Below are positions 1-8,162 of a DNA stretch of 40,527 bases, one piece after another (the stretch's first letter is position 1; each line of letters starts with the position of its first letter). The DNA is from Nitrospirota bacterium (GTDB lineage Bacteria; Nitrospirota; Nitrospiria; SBBL01; JAADHI01), in the NCBI GenBank assembly GCA_029261215.1, contig JAJDBT010000088.1, forward strand, positions 1 to 40,527, given 5' to 3'. A program made the position numbers and the translations under genes. The notes under the pieces are model-generated. The model was not told the origin of the DNA and searched no databases. It worked only from the letters and a program-made list of their open reading frames with translations.

Positions 1-111
1 AAAATGATTAAAGTACGAAGTCGAGGCTTCAGGAACAAAGAGCGATTCTCAAATGCCATTTACTTTCATCTGGGGGGACTTGATCTCTACCCCAAGGAGG
101 TACTCCGATGA
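1..111 (+). pseudogene. C-terminal fragment of an unknown ORF, possibly transposase-like
   Basis: A frame is open from the window edge to a TGA at 109-111 and overlaps the pyk start codon. The readable end contains GFRNKERFSNAIYFHLGGLD, which resembles the tail of some DDE transposases (a GFRN-x-x-x-F element near the C terminus is common in ISL3-like enzymes). That family resemblance is from memory and weak. Thirty-six open codons are not significant by length, and the pyk ribosome site (AAGGAGG) is embedded in the same frame, so this could be chance. If it is a real gene, pyk has no private intergenic promoter and must be transcribed from inside or upstream of it. Confidence 0.3.
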
Positions 112-1550
112 TGTTTACCCACTCGATCAGGGGAAGAGCCACAAAAATTATCGCAACTTTTGGCCCCGCGATCAGTTCACCCGAAATTCTGGGTCGCTTA
201 ATTAAGGCCGGCGTCAACGTCATTCGACTCAATTTTTCTCACGGCACTCAAAAAAGTCATGGCGAGACCATTCAACTCGTTCGGAAAATTTCGGAACAAC
301 AGGGCGCTCACATCGCGATATTGCAGGATTTACAAGGCCCAAAAGTTCGAATCGGACCTTTAAAAGAGCCTGCCTACACCCTCAAAAAAAATGCATACTT
401 TCGACTACTCAAGGACATGAAACCCGGCACTGAATCGGCCGCGTCTATTGACTATCCTCATTTGCATAAAAAGGTCGCTCCCAATGATGCCATCTTAATT
501 AACGACGGGAACATCATATTAAAAGTGCTTCGGATTCAAAAAGAAGAGATTATTTGCCGTGTGATAGAAGGCGGCGTTTTATCGGCCAATAAAGGAGTCA
601 ATGTCCCCGGTAAAGACCTCGGCTTCCCCGCATTGACACAAAAAGATCGAAAAGACCTTGCTTTTGGATTATCTCAGCAAGTGGATTATATTGGCCTTTC
701 AATGGTACGCACAGCCCAGGACATTATCTCGCTTAAAAAAATAATTCATCAAGCCGGGAAAAAGATACCCGTTATTGCCAAACTGGAACAAGCCAAAGCC
801 ATTGAACAGTTAGAGGAAATTATGACCGTTGCCGATGGCGTAATGGTCGCTCGCGGCGACCTTGGGGTAGAAATCCCCCTGGAACAAGTGCCGCTGCTTC
901 AGAAAAAAATTATCAGGATGGCCAATGAGGCCTGCATCCCCGTCATTACAGCAACACAAATGCTGGAATCCATGATTGAAAATACCCGACCTACCCGGGC
1001 CGAAGCCTCAGATGTCGCAAATGCGATTTTGGACGGGACCGATGCCGTGATGCTTTCGGGAGAAACGGCTTCCGGGAAATACCCGGTACGTTCGGTTGTG
1101 GTAATGATGCGCATCATTACCACAACCGAAAAAGCGCTTCACAGCAACAAGCCGCTTTATCAAAAAGGCCTATCAATTCCTGAGGCGGTCAGCCAAGCCG
1201 CCTGCCACCTGGCCACTCAGATGAACGCCAAAGCCATCGTGACTTCGACGCTTTCTGGCGGATCGGCATTACGGCTTTCGAAATATCGGCCCGCCTTTCC
1301 TATCTTTGCATTTACGCCATTTCCCGAGGTCGCAAAACGCATGAATCTGTACTGGGGGGTTTACCCGCACAACATGTCCATGCTTGGAGAAACCGAGGAT
1401 CTTTTTGAAGCGATGATTCAACGCATACGGGCTGAAGGCCTCGCAAAAAAAGGGGAGCTGATTGTTATGGTGTCACAATCCCCCAGGCATCAAGACAAAA
1501 AAGAAAAACATCCGCCTACAGACCTGATTAAAGTCCACCAAATGCAATGA
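108..1550 (+). CDS. pyk: Pyruvate kinase
   Basis: Cytoplasmic glycolytic enzyme converting phosphoenolpyruvate and ADP to pyruvate and ATP. At 480 residues it has normal bacterial length. Visible family motifs are RLNFSHG near residue 41, QDLQGPKVRIG near 73, the metal/PEP-binding VMVARGDLGVEIP near 246, and TATQMLESM-IENTRPTRAE near 281 followed by LDGTDAVMLSGETASGKYP. A C-terminal regulatory domain follows (residues about 350-470). The ATG at 108 is preceded by a perfect AAGGAGG; a second ATG follows directly at 111, so the true initiator may be either. Codons for residues 328-341 form a 40-bp perfect palindrome, listed separately. A bidirectional terminator lies downstream, shared with the convergent cold-shock gene. 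Confidence 0.97.
   Translation: MMFTHSIRGRATKIIATFGPAISSPEILGRLIKAGVNVIRLNFSHGTQKSHGETIQLVRKISEQQGAHIAILQDLQGPKVRIGPLKEPAYTLKKNAYFRLLKDMKPGTESAASIDYPHLHKKVAPNDAILINDGNIILKVLRIQKEEIICRVIEGGVLSANKGVNVPGKDLGFPALTQKDRKDLAFGLSQQVDYIGLSMVRTAQDIISLKKIIHQAGKKIPVIAKLEQAKAIEQLEEIMTVADGVMVARGDLGVEIPLEQVPLLQKKIIRMANEACIPVITATQMLESMIENTRPTRAEASDVANAILDGTDAVMLSGETASGKYPVRSVVVMMRIITTTEKALHSNKPLYQKGLSIPEAVSQAACHLATQMNAKAIVTSTLSGGSALRLSKYRPAFPIFAFTPFPEVAKRMNLYWGVYPHNMSMLGETEDLFEAMIQRIRAEGLAKKGELIVMVSQSPRHQDKKEKHPPTDLIKVHQMQ
1091..1130. repeat. 40-bp perfect palindrome inside pyk
   Basis: The left arm TTCGGTTGTGGTAATGATGC at 1091-1110 is followed without any spacer by its exact reverse complement at 1111-1130. 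It encodes residues VVVMMRIITTTE of pyruvate kinase on the plus strand, and nearly the same peptide on the minus strand. The reading frame and local protein length are not disturbed, so it is not a simple insertion. It could form a cruciform in DNA or a long hairpin in the pyk mRNA. Confidence 0.97.
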
Positions 1551-1616
1551 TTTTTCAGGGGCATCGACAGACTGTCCGAGTGAGTGAAAACCAAGGGACT
1601 GTTCTTCATTTTCAGA

Positions 1617-1658
1617 CAAAAAAAATCCCCAAGCATTACGGACTTGAGGATTTTTTTT
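1617..1658. terminator. Bidirectional intrinsic terminator between pyk and the cold-shock gene
   Basis: Arms AATCCCCAAG (1624-1633) and CTTGAGGATT (1643-1652) pair with one mismatch around a 9-nt loop. There is an A-run before the first arm and a run of T after the second, so it can terminate transcripts from both convergent genes. Confidence 0.8.
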
Positions 1659-1673
1659 GCCTTGTTGTAAAAA

Positions 1674-1874
1674 CTAGGCTTTTACAACATTAGCCGCTTG
1701 TGGTCCTTTTTCGCCAGAACTCACTTCAAATTCGACTTCTTCGCCTTCTTCAAGAGATTTAAATCCTTCTCCCTGAATTGCCGAAAAATGAACGAAGATA
1801 TCATCGCCATTTTCTTGTGTGATAAATCCGTACCCTTTGCTGGCATTGAACCACTTGACACGACCTTTAACCAT
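1674..1874 (-). CDS. Cold-shock protein, CspA family
   Basis: A 66-residue single cold-shock domain that binds single-stranded RNA/DNA and acts as an RNA chaperone. RNP1 (KGYGFI, about residues 13-18) and RNP2 (DIFVHF, about residues 25-30) are intact, and the start [18 protein letters not shown] is typical. AGGAGG lies 8 nt upstream of the ATG. The gene has a near-consensus sigma-70 promoter 160 bases upstream, giving a long leader as in many csp genes, and a 13-codon leader ORF overlaps its start. Whether it is cold-induced cannot be read from sequence; the long leader is compatible with post-transcriptional control. Confidence 0.95.
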   Translation of the reverse strand: MVKGRVKWFNASKGYGFITQENGDDIFVHFSAIQGEGFKSLEEGEEVEFEVSSGEKGPQAANVVKA

Positions 1875-1908
1875 TTCTTAAATCCTCCTGTTTACGGGTA
1901 TTACTCAT
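1867..1908 (-). CDS. 13-codon leader ORF overlapping the csp start
   Basis: On the minus strand the sequence AGAGGAAAGTT precedes an ATG at 1908 that opens [13 protein letters not shown] and stops with TAA at 1867-1869. The stop lies inside csp codons 2-3, out of frame with the csp ATG at 1874, and the csp ribosome site (AGGAGG) is within the leader ORF codons CAG GAG GAT. The arrangement fits translational coupling or occlusion. It is too short for any coding statistic, so reality rests on the good Shine-Dalgarno and the geometry. Confidence 0.4.
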   Translation of the reverse strand: MSNTRKQEDLRNG

Positions 1909-2034
1909 AACTTTCCTCTGGTTTCCCATGAGGGATAACTACTCGTAGAGGTCTTCCAATCGCACAAACATTGATGTTAAACAAAAACGATACCCATGAC
2001 GTCATTGAAACGAATCATATTCGCACGTAGCGCC

Positions 2035-2063
2035 AATATAATTATTAACGAAATAGGTGTCAA
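2035..2063 (-). promoter_or_regulatory. Sigma-70 promoter of the cold-shock gene
   Basis: On the minus strand TTGACA (2063-2058) is separated by exactly 17 bp from TATATT (2040-2035). Transcription would start near 2028, leaving about 154 nt of untranslated leader before the csp ATG. This is one of the best promoter matches in the window. Confidence 0.8.
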
Positions 2064-2073
2064 GTATTATGAA

Positions 2074-2093
2074 AAAGCCCATATGGGGGCTTT
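2074..2093 (-). terminator. Weak intrinsic terminator after the kinase gene
   Basis: AAAGCCC (2074-2080) and GGGCTTT (2087-2093) pair around a 6-nt loop. On the minus strand the hairpin is followed by a short U-run (CTTTTTC). It lies 147 bp beyond the kinase stop codon and directly before the csp promoter. The rest of 1909-2240 shows no gene. Confidence 0.5.
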
Positions 2094-2240
2094 AATAGTG
2101 ACTGAAGACGCCCTGTCAGACAACCAACAAATATAAAAAAGGCAATGGAACAAAACCTGATTATTGGGGTGAGGCCAAGAAAAATATGGATACCGCACAA
2201 AAAGAAAACCGGACCGAAAGACGGAGAGCATTTCTGTATT

Positions 2241-4658
2241 TCAAGTTAAGGCTGGAACCTCGGAAAGAGAGGAAAGGGCTTCAAGCAAAGATTGAACGGA
2301 TTGAAAACGTTTTTCGCGTTCTTTTTCAATACATTTTAATACGATTTGATCCAGCGCGGGCGGCAGATCGGGAACCACCATTCTGGGCGGCGTCGGTGGG
2401 GTGTGAAGATGCTGATAATAAATATCGCCTTTTGTAAAAGGGGGACGTCCTGTCACCATGCGATAAAAGGTGCATCCAAGTGAATAGACATCCGAGAGTG
2501 TATCAACTTTTTCTCCCACAATTTGCTCAGGGGACATGTAAAGTGGAGTCCCTTTGATCGATGTTTTTTCTTTCATCGTATCAGTCAGCATCTTCGCTAA
2601 ACCAAAATCCATGATTTTGACCGTTCTGTCTTTGAGCAACATGACATTTGCAGGTTTTAAATCCCGGTGAATGACGTTGCGTTGATGTGCATAATTGACG
2701 CCTCGGCAGATTGATTTCATGATCTCAACCCGTTCTCTTAGCGGCGAGCGGTATCGTTCGAGGTACTGTTTTAAACTAATCCCGTCAATAAATTCCATGG
2801 TAATGTAGATATCATCCCCATTTTTACCCGTGTCAAAGATCGTCACAATATTAGGGTGATTCAAGGCCGCCGCGATGCGGGCTTCCTGCAAAAAACTTTT
2901 AAGCACCGCTGCATTTTCCCGAATCGATTGAGGCAGGATTTTATATGCAACAGATCGTTTCAAAACAGCGTCTTGCGCGAGAAAAACGACACCCATCCCT
3001 CCCTGGCCAATCTTTCGGATCATTTTATAGCGGGGCTGAATGTTGGCACTTTGAGAATGATTGAGTTGCGGAGCGGAGACTTCAGCAGAATCCAGGGCCT
3101 TTTGAACTTCGTGTAAGGCTTTTTTAAGACGGGTACTCCGTTGCTTCACATCTTTATAATTGTAATTATTTCTTAAGATAAAATCATACAGTGAATCCGC
3201 TTCCTCGAAATCCTTTTCAGACTCCTGCAATACCGCCTGGCGATAATAGATTTCTATATTTTTAGGCGTAATGGATTTCCTCGAAACCACTTTTTGAAAA
3301 CAGTCTTTTGCAGCCGGAATCATTCGTCGTTCAATCAGCAAGTCCCCCAGGAGCAGGGTCGCGGTAAAAAAGCCCTCTGAATCAGGATCGACCTTCTGCA
3401 AATACGAAATACATTGATCAATATCACCACCCTCTTTAAACAACAACGCAGCGGCATAATAATCTCCGATAAGTTCCTGAACCTTTGCCGCACGGTCATA
3501 CTGCTTTAATTGAACATACAAGTCTGAGGCTTCTGTGAGACGACCCGCCCTTTCAAAAGATTTTGCGGCCGCTTCAATGTTGCCCACAGAAAGAAAGAGG
3601 TCGGCCGAACGATGGTAGTCTCCCGCCTGCTGATACATCTCCCCCGCCGATGCTTTATCACCCACTTTTTCGTACATTTCTGCGGACTCGACCCAACTTT
3701 CGCCTTCGCTGTAGGCCTTGGCCGCGAGGACAAAATCGCCATCTTCTTGATGCCGCTTCGCCATAATCCAATGACCTCGTTTTGGGTCACCCATCGCATT
3801 GTACAATTTCGCGGCCTTTTCAAAACTTTTGGCAGAGAGATAAAACTGAGCGGCTTTTTCCATATTTCCAGCTTGCACAGCGGCATCGGCGGCCTGTTCA
3901 AAAAAATCTCCGGCTGCAAAAATCTCCATGGCCTTCTTATATTGTTTCATTTTGATATAGAGCACACCACTCTCATGCGCAGCCTGGCGGATTTGATGTA
4001 ATTTTTCAGGACTTTGGTTCGAAGAGAGCACTTTTTGTTTCAGGAAAAAAGCTTCAAACTTTTCAGCGGACCGCTCATAGTCTTCAGAAAGTTTGTACAG
4101 TTGTGCGGACTTTAATTGCTTTCCAAAGTTTTCATATTGACTCGCGGCTTTTTTATATTCCCGACCTTTTTCATACATCTCCGCTGCGAGCAAGTTTTTG
4201 TGACAAGCCAGATAACATTCGGCAGCCTGAAGGTAATCTCCGCCACGCTGATACATCAGTGCAGATTTTTCGGAATCCCCGGAAAGACTGTAGAATTGCG
4301 CGGCATCATCCCATTGTTTTAGTTTTTCATAGACGCGGCCGACTTGCTGAAATGCCCTTGCAGACTTGTAAGATGCAATCGCTTGCTGATAATTCTGCGC
4401 CTGCTCATAAAGCTCTCCGGCCAAAAACGGGTCGTGAGATTTTGCAGCGTGCTCTGCTTCGCGAAAACTGTTATGCGAATCGCCAGGCGTCATCACACGA
4501 TATTTTTTGAATAAGGTGTAGCCCCAAATGAGCATAAAGAACAAAAACCCGTAGGCAATCAGGGACATTGTGGAGAGCGCTAAAACATAATCTAGGGCCA
4601 TTACAGCCAAATCACTCAACAGAGGAAGTATTTTTTCTGACCAGGCAGGAAGATTCAT
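2241..4658 (-). CDS. Membrane-anchored Ser/Thr protein kinase with a long helical repeat region
   Basis: An 805-residue protein. Residues about 15-50 hold one or two hydrophobic segments ending in LFKKY, so the N terminus is probably membrane-anchored with the rest cytoplasmic. About residues 70-430 consist of short TPR-like helical repeats recurring roughly every 20 residues with A-x-x-Y-E-x-A-x-D-Y/F character. A Hanks-type kinase domain occupies roughly 540-800, with IGQGGMG glycine loop, VAYK lysine, HRDLKPANVM catalytic loop, DFGLAK and SPEQ motifs, so all catalytic residues are present. The start ATG overlaps the stop of the upstream FHA gene by 4 bp (ATGA), indicating translational coupling. 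Inference: the repeats gather stress or scaffold signals, and the FHA partner reads phospho-threonine output. Substrates are unknown. Confidence 0.9.
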   Translation of the reverse strand: MNLPAWSEKILPLLSDLAVMALDYVLALSTMSLIAYGFLFFMLIWGYTLFKKYRVMTPGDSHNSFREAEHAAKSHDPFLAGELYEQAQNYQQAIASYKSARAFQQVGRVYEKLKQWDDAAQFYSLSGDSEKSALMYQRGGDYLQAAECYLACHKNLLAAEMYEKGREYKKAASQYENFGKQLKSAQLYKLSEDYERSAEKFEAFFLKQKVLSSNQSPEKLHQIRQAAHESGVLYIKMKQYKKAMEIFAAGDFFEQAADAAVQAGNMEKAAQFYLSAKSFEKAAKLYNAMGDPKRGHWIMAKRHQEDGDFVLAAKAYSEGESWVESAEMYEKVGDKASAGEMYQQAGDYHRSADLFLSVGNIEAAAKSFERAGRLTEASDLYVQLKQYDRAAKVQELIGDYYAAALLFKEGGDIDQCISYLQKVDPDSEGFFTATLLLGDLLIERRMIPAAKDCFQKVVSRKSITPKNIEIYYRQAVLQESEKDFEEADSLYDFILRNNYNYKDVKQRSTRLKKALHEVQKALDSAEVSAPQLNHSQSANIQPRYKMIRKIGQGGMGVVFLAQDAVLKRSVAYKILPQSIRENAAVLKSFLQEARIAAALNHPNIVTIFDTGKNGDDIYITMEFIDGISLKQYLERYRSPLRERVEIMKSICRGVNYAHQRNVIHRDLKPANVMLLKDRTVKIMDFGLAKMLTDTMKEKTSIKGTPLYMSPEQIVGEKVDTLSDVYSLGCTFYRMVTGRPPFTKGDIYYQHLHTPPTPPRMVVPDLPPALDQIVLKCIEKEREKRFQSVQSLLEALSSLSEVPALT

Positions 4659-5689
4659 GATGCAGGGACAACCTTGAGACGGATGTCGCCTAATCGAATT
4701 TCATCGTTCAGGGAAAGCCTTTTTTCCTTCTCTTTACTGTCATTCACAAAAAGTCCGTTGGTGCTCTGATGGTCACGTATAAATAAACCGGAAGGCGTCC
4801 ATTCCAGTTCTGCATGCACACGCGAAATTTGGGGATCGTTGAGCTGAACGTCCACATTCCCTCGGCCAAGCTTCACTGCTTCTTTGGAAACCCGAATTAA
4901 AAACCCCGCACGACTTCCCGTAAGCACTTCAACCCATAGCGTCGAGGCATTATTTTTTTCGGGAGAACCGACGGCTTTGCCTTCAGAAAGCAAGTCCAAA
5001 GGGACTGGCGTCGCATCATCTTCATCCAACAAGGGTCCATCATCTTCTTTTTGCCCGGCATTATCCGAAAAATGCTTCATTGCGTACTCGCTGTCACGAG
5101 CGGCATGGACATCTGCACCATCATAAAGTTCAATCCGGGTCAGACCGTCTTTAGAAAAAACCTTGGTGAGCTGATTTTCTTCCGAATCGGCACCACGATC
5201 CATGTCTTCAAGGTAGGCATCGCGTAAAATCCCTCCTATGAAATAAAAGAGATTCATCTGTTTTTTATTTTTAAGGGTAAGGACTGCTTCTTTCTTATTT
5301 CTCGATAGATGACTTAAAAGACGCTTAAGATCCACCAATTCGCTGGTTAAGACGAACCTCGGACTGGCCTGTGCCATCATCAAAAGAGACTTAAAAAACA
5401 CAGGGCTTACGCGGTAGAGGTCAAGCACACCCTCCATTTGATCTGTTTCTCTAAAATAATCTGAAAAAAGAAGTGGTTTTAGACGATCTTCGGCAAGACG
5501 GTAGAGTGCATAACATTCATCTTCTAAAATGAAGTGAAGAAACTGCTGTTCCTGCCCATCCAAAAACAAGATCGCCGTACTAAGTCCTTCTTTTTGTTTA
5601 ATTTTATTAAGGACTGGCTTAATCGAATCAGAGGACTTGAACACAACAGAGAAGACTCTTTCCTCTTTATAAATAAGCGACTTGAACAC
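4655..5689 (-). CDS. FHA-domain protein coupled to the kinase
   Basis: A 344-residue cytoplasmic protein. Its C-terminal 90 residues form an FHA phospho-threonine-binding domain, with LGRG, ISRVHAEL and STNGLFVND motifs. The N-terminal 200 residues match nothing I recognise; they have a mixed alpha/beta look followed by an acidic linker (about residues 205-240). The GTG at 5689 has no ribosome site before it, and the candidate promoter would start the message almost exactly at this codon. A later GTG at codon 16 is a possible alternative start. The gene overlaps the kinase start by 4 bp, so the two are co-expressed and very likely act together. Confidence 0.85.
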   Translation of the reverse strand: MFKSLIYKEERVFSVVFKSSDSIKPVLNKIKQKEGLSTAILFLDGQEQQFLHFILEDECYALYRLAEDRLKPLLFSDYFRETDQMEGVLDLYRVSPVFFKSLLMMAQASPRFVLTSELVDLKRLLSHLSRNKKEAVLTLKNKKQMNLFYFIGGILRDAYLEDMDRGADSEENQLTKVFSKDGLTRIELYDGADVHAARDSEYAMKHFSDNAGQKEDDGPLLDEDDATPVPLDLLSEGKAVGSPEKNNASTLWVEVLTGSRAGFLIRVSKEAVKLGRGNVDVQLNDPQISRVHAELEWTPSGLFIRDHQSTNGLFVNDSKEKEKRLSLNDEIRLGDIRLKVVPAS

Positions 5690-5696
5690 ATCATAA

Positions 5697-5725
5697 AGTC
5701 TATTTTATAAGTGATTTCTTGTCAA
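5697..5725 (-). promoter_or_regulatory. Candidate promoter of the FHA-kinase operon
   Basis: On the minus strand TTGACA (5725-5720), a 17-bp spacer and TAGACT (5702-5697) make a plausible sigma-70 promoter. The predicted start near 5690 is within a base or two of the annotated GTG, implying a leaderless message. Confidence 0.5.
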
Positions 5726-5845
5726 ACAAAGGGGTCAGGAAAACGAGCTCTTTTGATATACATTCATTTAAAAATAAAGAAGCGGAATAAGAGCAGGATG
5801 AGCAGAAAACAACGCCGTTTGTGAGGCGGAGGCCCCTGGAAGGAT

Positions 5846-6307
5846 TTAATTATCTGTTACATCGTTCCCAAAACGGGCAGAGAGGTATCGCGCCGCTTTT
5901 TCCAGGATCGATCGCTCACTGTTATGGGTCAGCATATCCAATCCTCTCTGAAGGGGAACCCAGCGGGCCTCATCTACTTCCCCATCATGGTCATCGACAC
6001 TGCCATTTAAGTATTCGAGCAAATAAAAATGAACGGTCTTGAAAATTTTGACTTCTTCTTGTCTTGAATAGAACCAATATTGAATATGATCGATCTTTTC
6101 CAGAATTTTCCCATTGGTTCCGGTTTCTTCCCGAACCTCTCTTAAAGCAGTTTCAGGCAAGGTCTCCCCTTGCTCGACCGAACCCTTCGGAAGGCACCAG
6201 ATCAACTTCCCCCTCAAGTTATGATGGCAGATCAGGATAACTCTGAGTTCATCTTCCTCAACTTTATAAACAACCCCGCCAGATGAGGTGTGTTTCTTTG
6301 TTTTCAT
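5846..6307 (-). CDS. Nudix hydrolase
   Basis: A 153-residue cytoplasmic hydrolase of nucleoside-diphosphate-linked compounds. The complete Nudix box is visible at about residues 42-64 (GSVEQGETLPETALREVREE then TG), matching GX5EX7REUXEEXGU with all metal-binding glutamates. Flanking features such as SSGGVVY near the N terminus and the late ARW resemble the bis(5'-nucleosyl)-tetraphosphatase / general house-cleaning branch, but the substrate cannot be set from sequence. It stands alone, with spacers of about 150-180 bp on either side. Confidence 0.9.
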   Translation of the reverse strand: MKTKKHTSSGGVVYKVEEDELRVILICHHNLRGKLIWCLPKGSVEQGETLPETALREVREETGTNGKILEKIDHIQYWFYSRQEEVKIFKTVHFYLLEYLNGSVDDHDGEVDEARWVPLQRGLDMLTHNSERSILEKAARYLSARFGNDVTDN

Positions 6308-6489
6308 GATTAAAAGTCCATTGTACTGACATCGAAAACAATAAAATCATCCTTTAATTCGAGTCTAATCAAGGGGAATAGTATCATTTATGCAAAAAAA
6401 TGAACAGGGGTTTTTAGCGGGGCGATGAACCTAAAGGCGTCATAACGCACTCACACAAAAAATGATACCCACCCGCGTGCTGGAAATGC

Positions 6490-7560
6490 TCAGGTTTCCG
6501 GTGAGATCCAGCGGGAAAGTTTATTCCGTAACAAAAAATCAACCAGAATAAGCGCCATCATCGCTTCCGCAATCGGCACCGCACGAATACCCACGCAGGG
6601 GTCATGACGTCCCTTCGTCACAATTGTGGCAGGTTCATTATGAATATCAACGGTTTCTTGCTCAATGGATATGGAAGAGGTTGGTTTTAAAGCCAAGCGG
6701 ACAACCACATCATCCCCGTTGGAAATCCCCCCTAAAATACCTCCAGCATGATTCGACCGAAAACCCGTTGGCGTAATCGGATCGCAATTTTCACTGCCTT
6801 TCAATGACACCACCCGAAATCCATCACCAATTTCCACGCCTTTGACGGCATTGATCGACATCATCCCGCCCGCCAAAATGGCATCCAGTTTGTCAAAAAC
6901 CGGCTCGCCAAGTCCTGCGGGAACCCCCTTCGCCACCACTTCAACTTCGGCGCCAATAGAGTCATGCTCAGACTGCGCCTGACGGATAACACCTTCCATT
7001 TCAGAAACGGCATTGGCATCGGGACAAAACAACATGTTTTGGTTAATTTGATTCAAGTCGATCTGCTTGATTTTGACCGGCCCCACTTGTGTCACATAGC
7101 CAAAGATTTCAATTCCTTCCGCCGCCAAAACCTTTCTCGCGATTGCTCCCGCAGCAACCCGCGAAACCGTTTCACGTGCAGAGGATCGCCCGCCTCCTCG
7201 ATAATCACGAAAACCGTATTTTTTAAAATACGTGTAATCCGCATGGCCCGGTCGAAAAAGGTCTTTAATTGTCCCGTAATCGCGCGACCGTTGATCTTCA
7301 TTATGGATCACAAAACCAATAGGTGTGCCAGTGCTCTTTCCCTCAAAAACACCTGAAAGAATCTGTACACTATCGGATTCTTTTCGTTGCGTCTGCAATC
7401 GATTTTGGCCGGGACGACGGCGGTCAAGATCTTTTTGAAGGTCGGCTTCTGAAAGAGGCAGGCCCGCAGGACAGCCATCCACAATGCCGCCAAGAGCCAC
7501 GCCATGACTCTCCCCAAAAGAGGTGAGCCGAAAAACTTGCCCGAATGTATTTCCTGCCAT
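6490..7560 (-). CDS. aroC: Chorismate synthase
   Basis: Last enzyme of the shikimate pathway, converting 5-enolpyruvylshikimate-3-phosphate to chorismate with reduced FMN. The protein is about 356 residues, normal for the family. Visible motifs include [20 protein letters not shown] at the N terminus, RRPGQN, the [12 protein letters not shown] region, [13 protein letters not shown], and [19 protein letters not shown] near the C terminus. The MAGN methionine at 7560 is the conserved family start; another in-frame ATG two codons upstream (7566) is possible. A redoxin gene lies 45 bp upstream on the same strand, without an obvious functional link. Confidence 0.97.
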   Translation of the reverse strand: MAGNTFGQVFRLTSFGESHGVALGGIVDGCPAGLPLSEADLQKDLDRRRPGQNRLQTQRKESDSVQILSGVFEGKSTGTPIGFVIHNEDQRSRDYGTIKDLFRPGHADYTYFKKYGFRDYRGGGRSSARETVSRVAAGAIARKVLAAEGIEIFGYVTQVGPVKIKQIDLNQINQNMLFCPDANAVSEMEGVIRQAQSEHDSIGAEVEVVAKGVPAGLGEPVFDKLDAILAGGMMSINAVKGVEIGDGFRVVSLKGSENCDPITPTGFRSNHAGGILGGISNGDDVVVRLALKPTSSISIEQETVDIHNEPATIVTKGRHDPCVGIRAVPIAEAMMALILVDFLLRNKLSRWISPET

Positions 7561-7605
7561 AATCAACCTAGTTCATTCGTTCGTTTGGGTTGGGAAGCAA
7601 ATGAG

Positions 7606-8154
7606 TTAGACTTTCGCCCATTTAATCGTACAACCAAGGGCATGCGTCTCAGGCGCCTTTAGGGGTTTTCCGGACAAAACGGCGTCAATGGCGTCGCGTA
7701 AATCATGCGAACGGGCCTGGGCTGCGTCCTGCCAATGATCATCAATCCGGCCGGTATATTTCAGTCGTCGTTCACGATCCAGCAAAAAAACTTCAGGGGT
7801 ATAATGTGCACCATAGGCATCGGCGACGGACTGGCTTTCATCTCGCAAATAAGGGAAATTGAATGCTTTTTCCTCGGCGCGGAGCATCATCTTTGAAAAA
7901 TCATCTTCCGGATAATGAGTCGTCTCATTTGAATTGATGGCCCCCAACGCAACCTTTTTTTCAAGATAGTCTTTCTGAATTGCGATAAGGCGATCTTCAT
8001 AGGCCTGGGCATAGGGACAATGATTGCAGGTAAAAATCACAATCAATATACGATCATTCTTAAAGTGCGCCAGTGTATACGATTGCCCATCCACTCCCGG
8101 CAGATTAAAATCCGGGGCCTTTGCCCCAATGGCTAAGCGGCCTGAATCCTTCAT
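7606..8154 (-). CDS. Thioredoxin-like / AhpC-TSA-type redoxin
   Basis: A 182-residue cytoplasmic thiol-redox protein of the redoxin branch of the thioredoxin superfamily. A CNHCP active-site motif sits at residues 43-47 after the strand RILIVIFTC, and APDFNLPGVDG near the N terminus is the usual AhpC/TSA opening. EVFLLD and the later YTGRIDD are typical of the group often called peroxiredoxin-like or thiol-disulfide isomerase. I chose the ATG at 8154, 8 bp after the FmdE-like stop; an upstream in-frame start at 8187 would overlap that gene. The peroxidatic context of true peroxiredoxins (P-x-x-x-T/S-x-x-C) is not seen, so reductase or isomerase activity is more likely. Confidence 0.88.
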   Translation of the reverse strand: MKDSGRLAIGAKAPDFNLPGVDGQSYTLAHFKNDRILIVIFTCNHCPYAQAYEDRLIAIQKDYLEKKVALGAINSNETTHYPEDDFSKMMLRAEEKAFNFPYLRDESQSVADAYGAHYTPEVFLLDRERRLKYTGRIDDHWQDAAQARSHDLRDAIDAVLSGKPLKAPETHALGCTIKWAKV

Positions 8155-8162
8155 GTGTTCTC

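Noticed and set aside
899-1123. Minus-strand ORF in pyk with the same peptide VMMRIITTTE
   Set aside because: It is the reflection of the palindrome and lies antisense to an intact pyruvate kinase gene.
3506-3919. Other-frame ORF inside the kinase gene
   Set aside because: It is a shadow of the repetitive helical region; the main frame carries the recognisable repeats.
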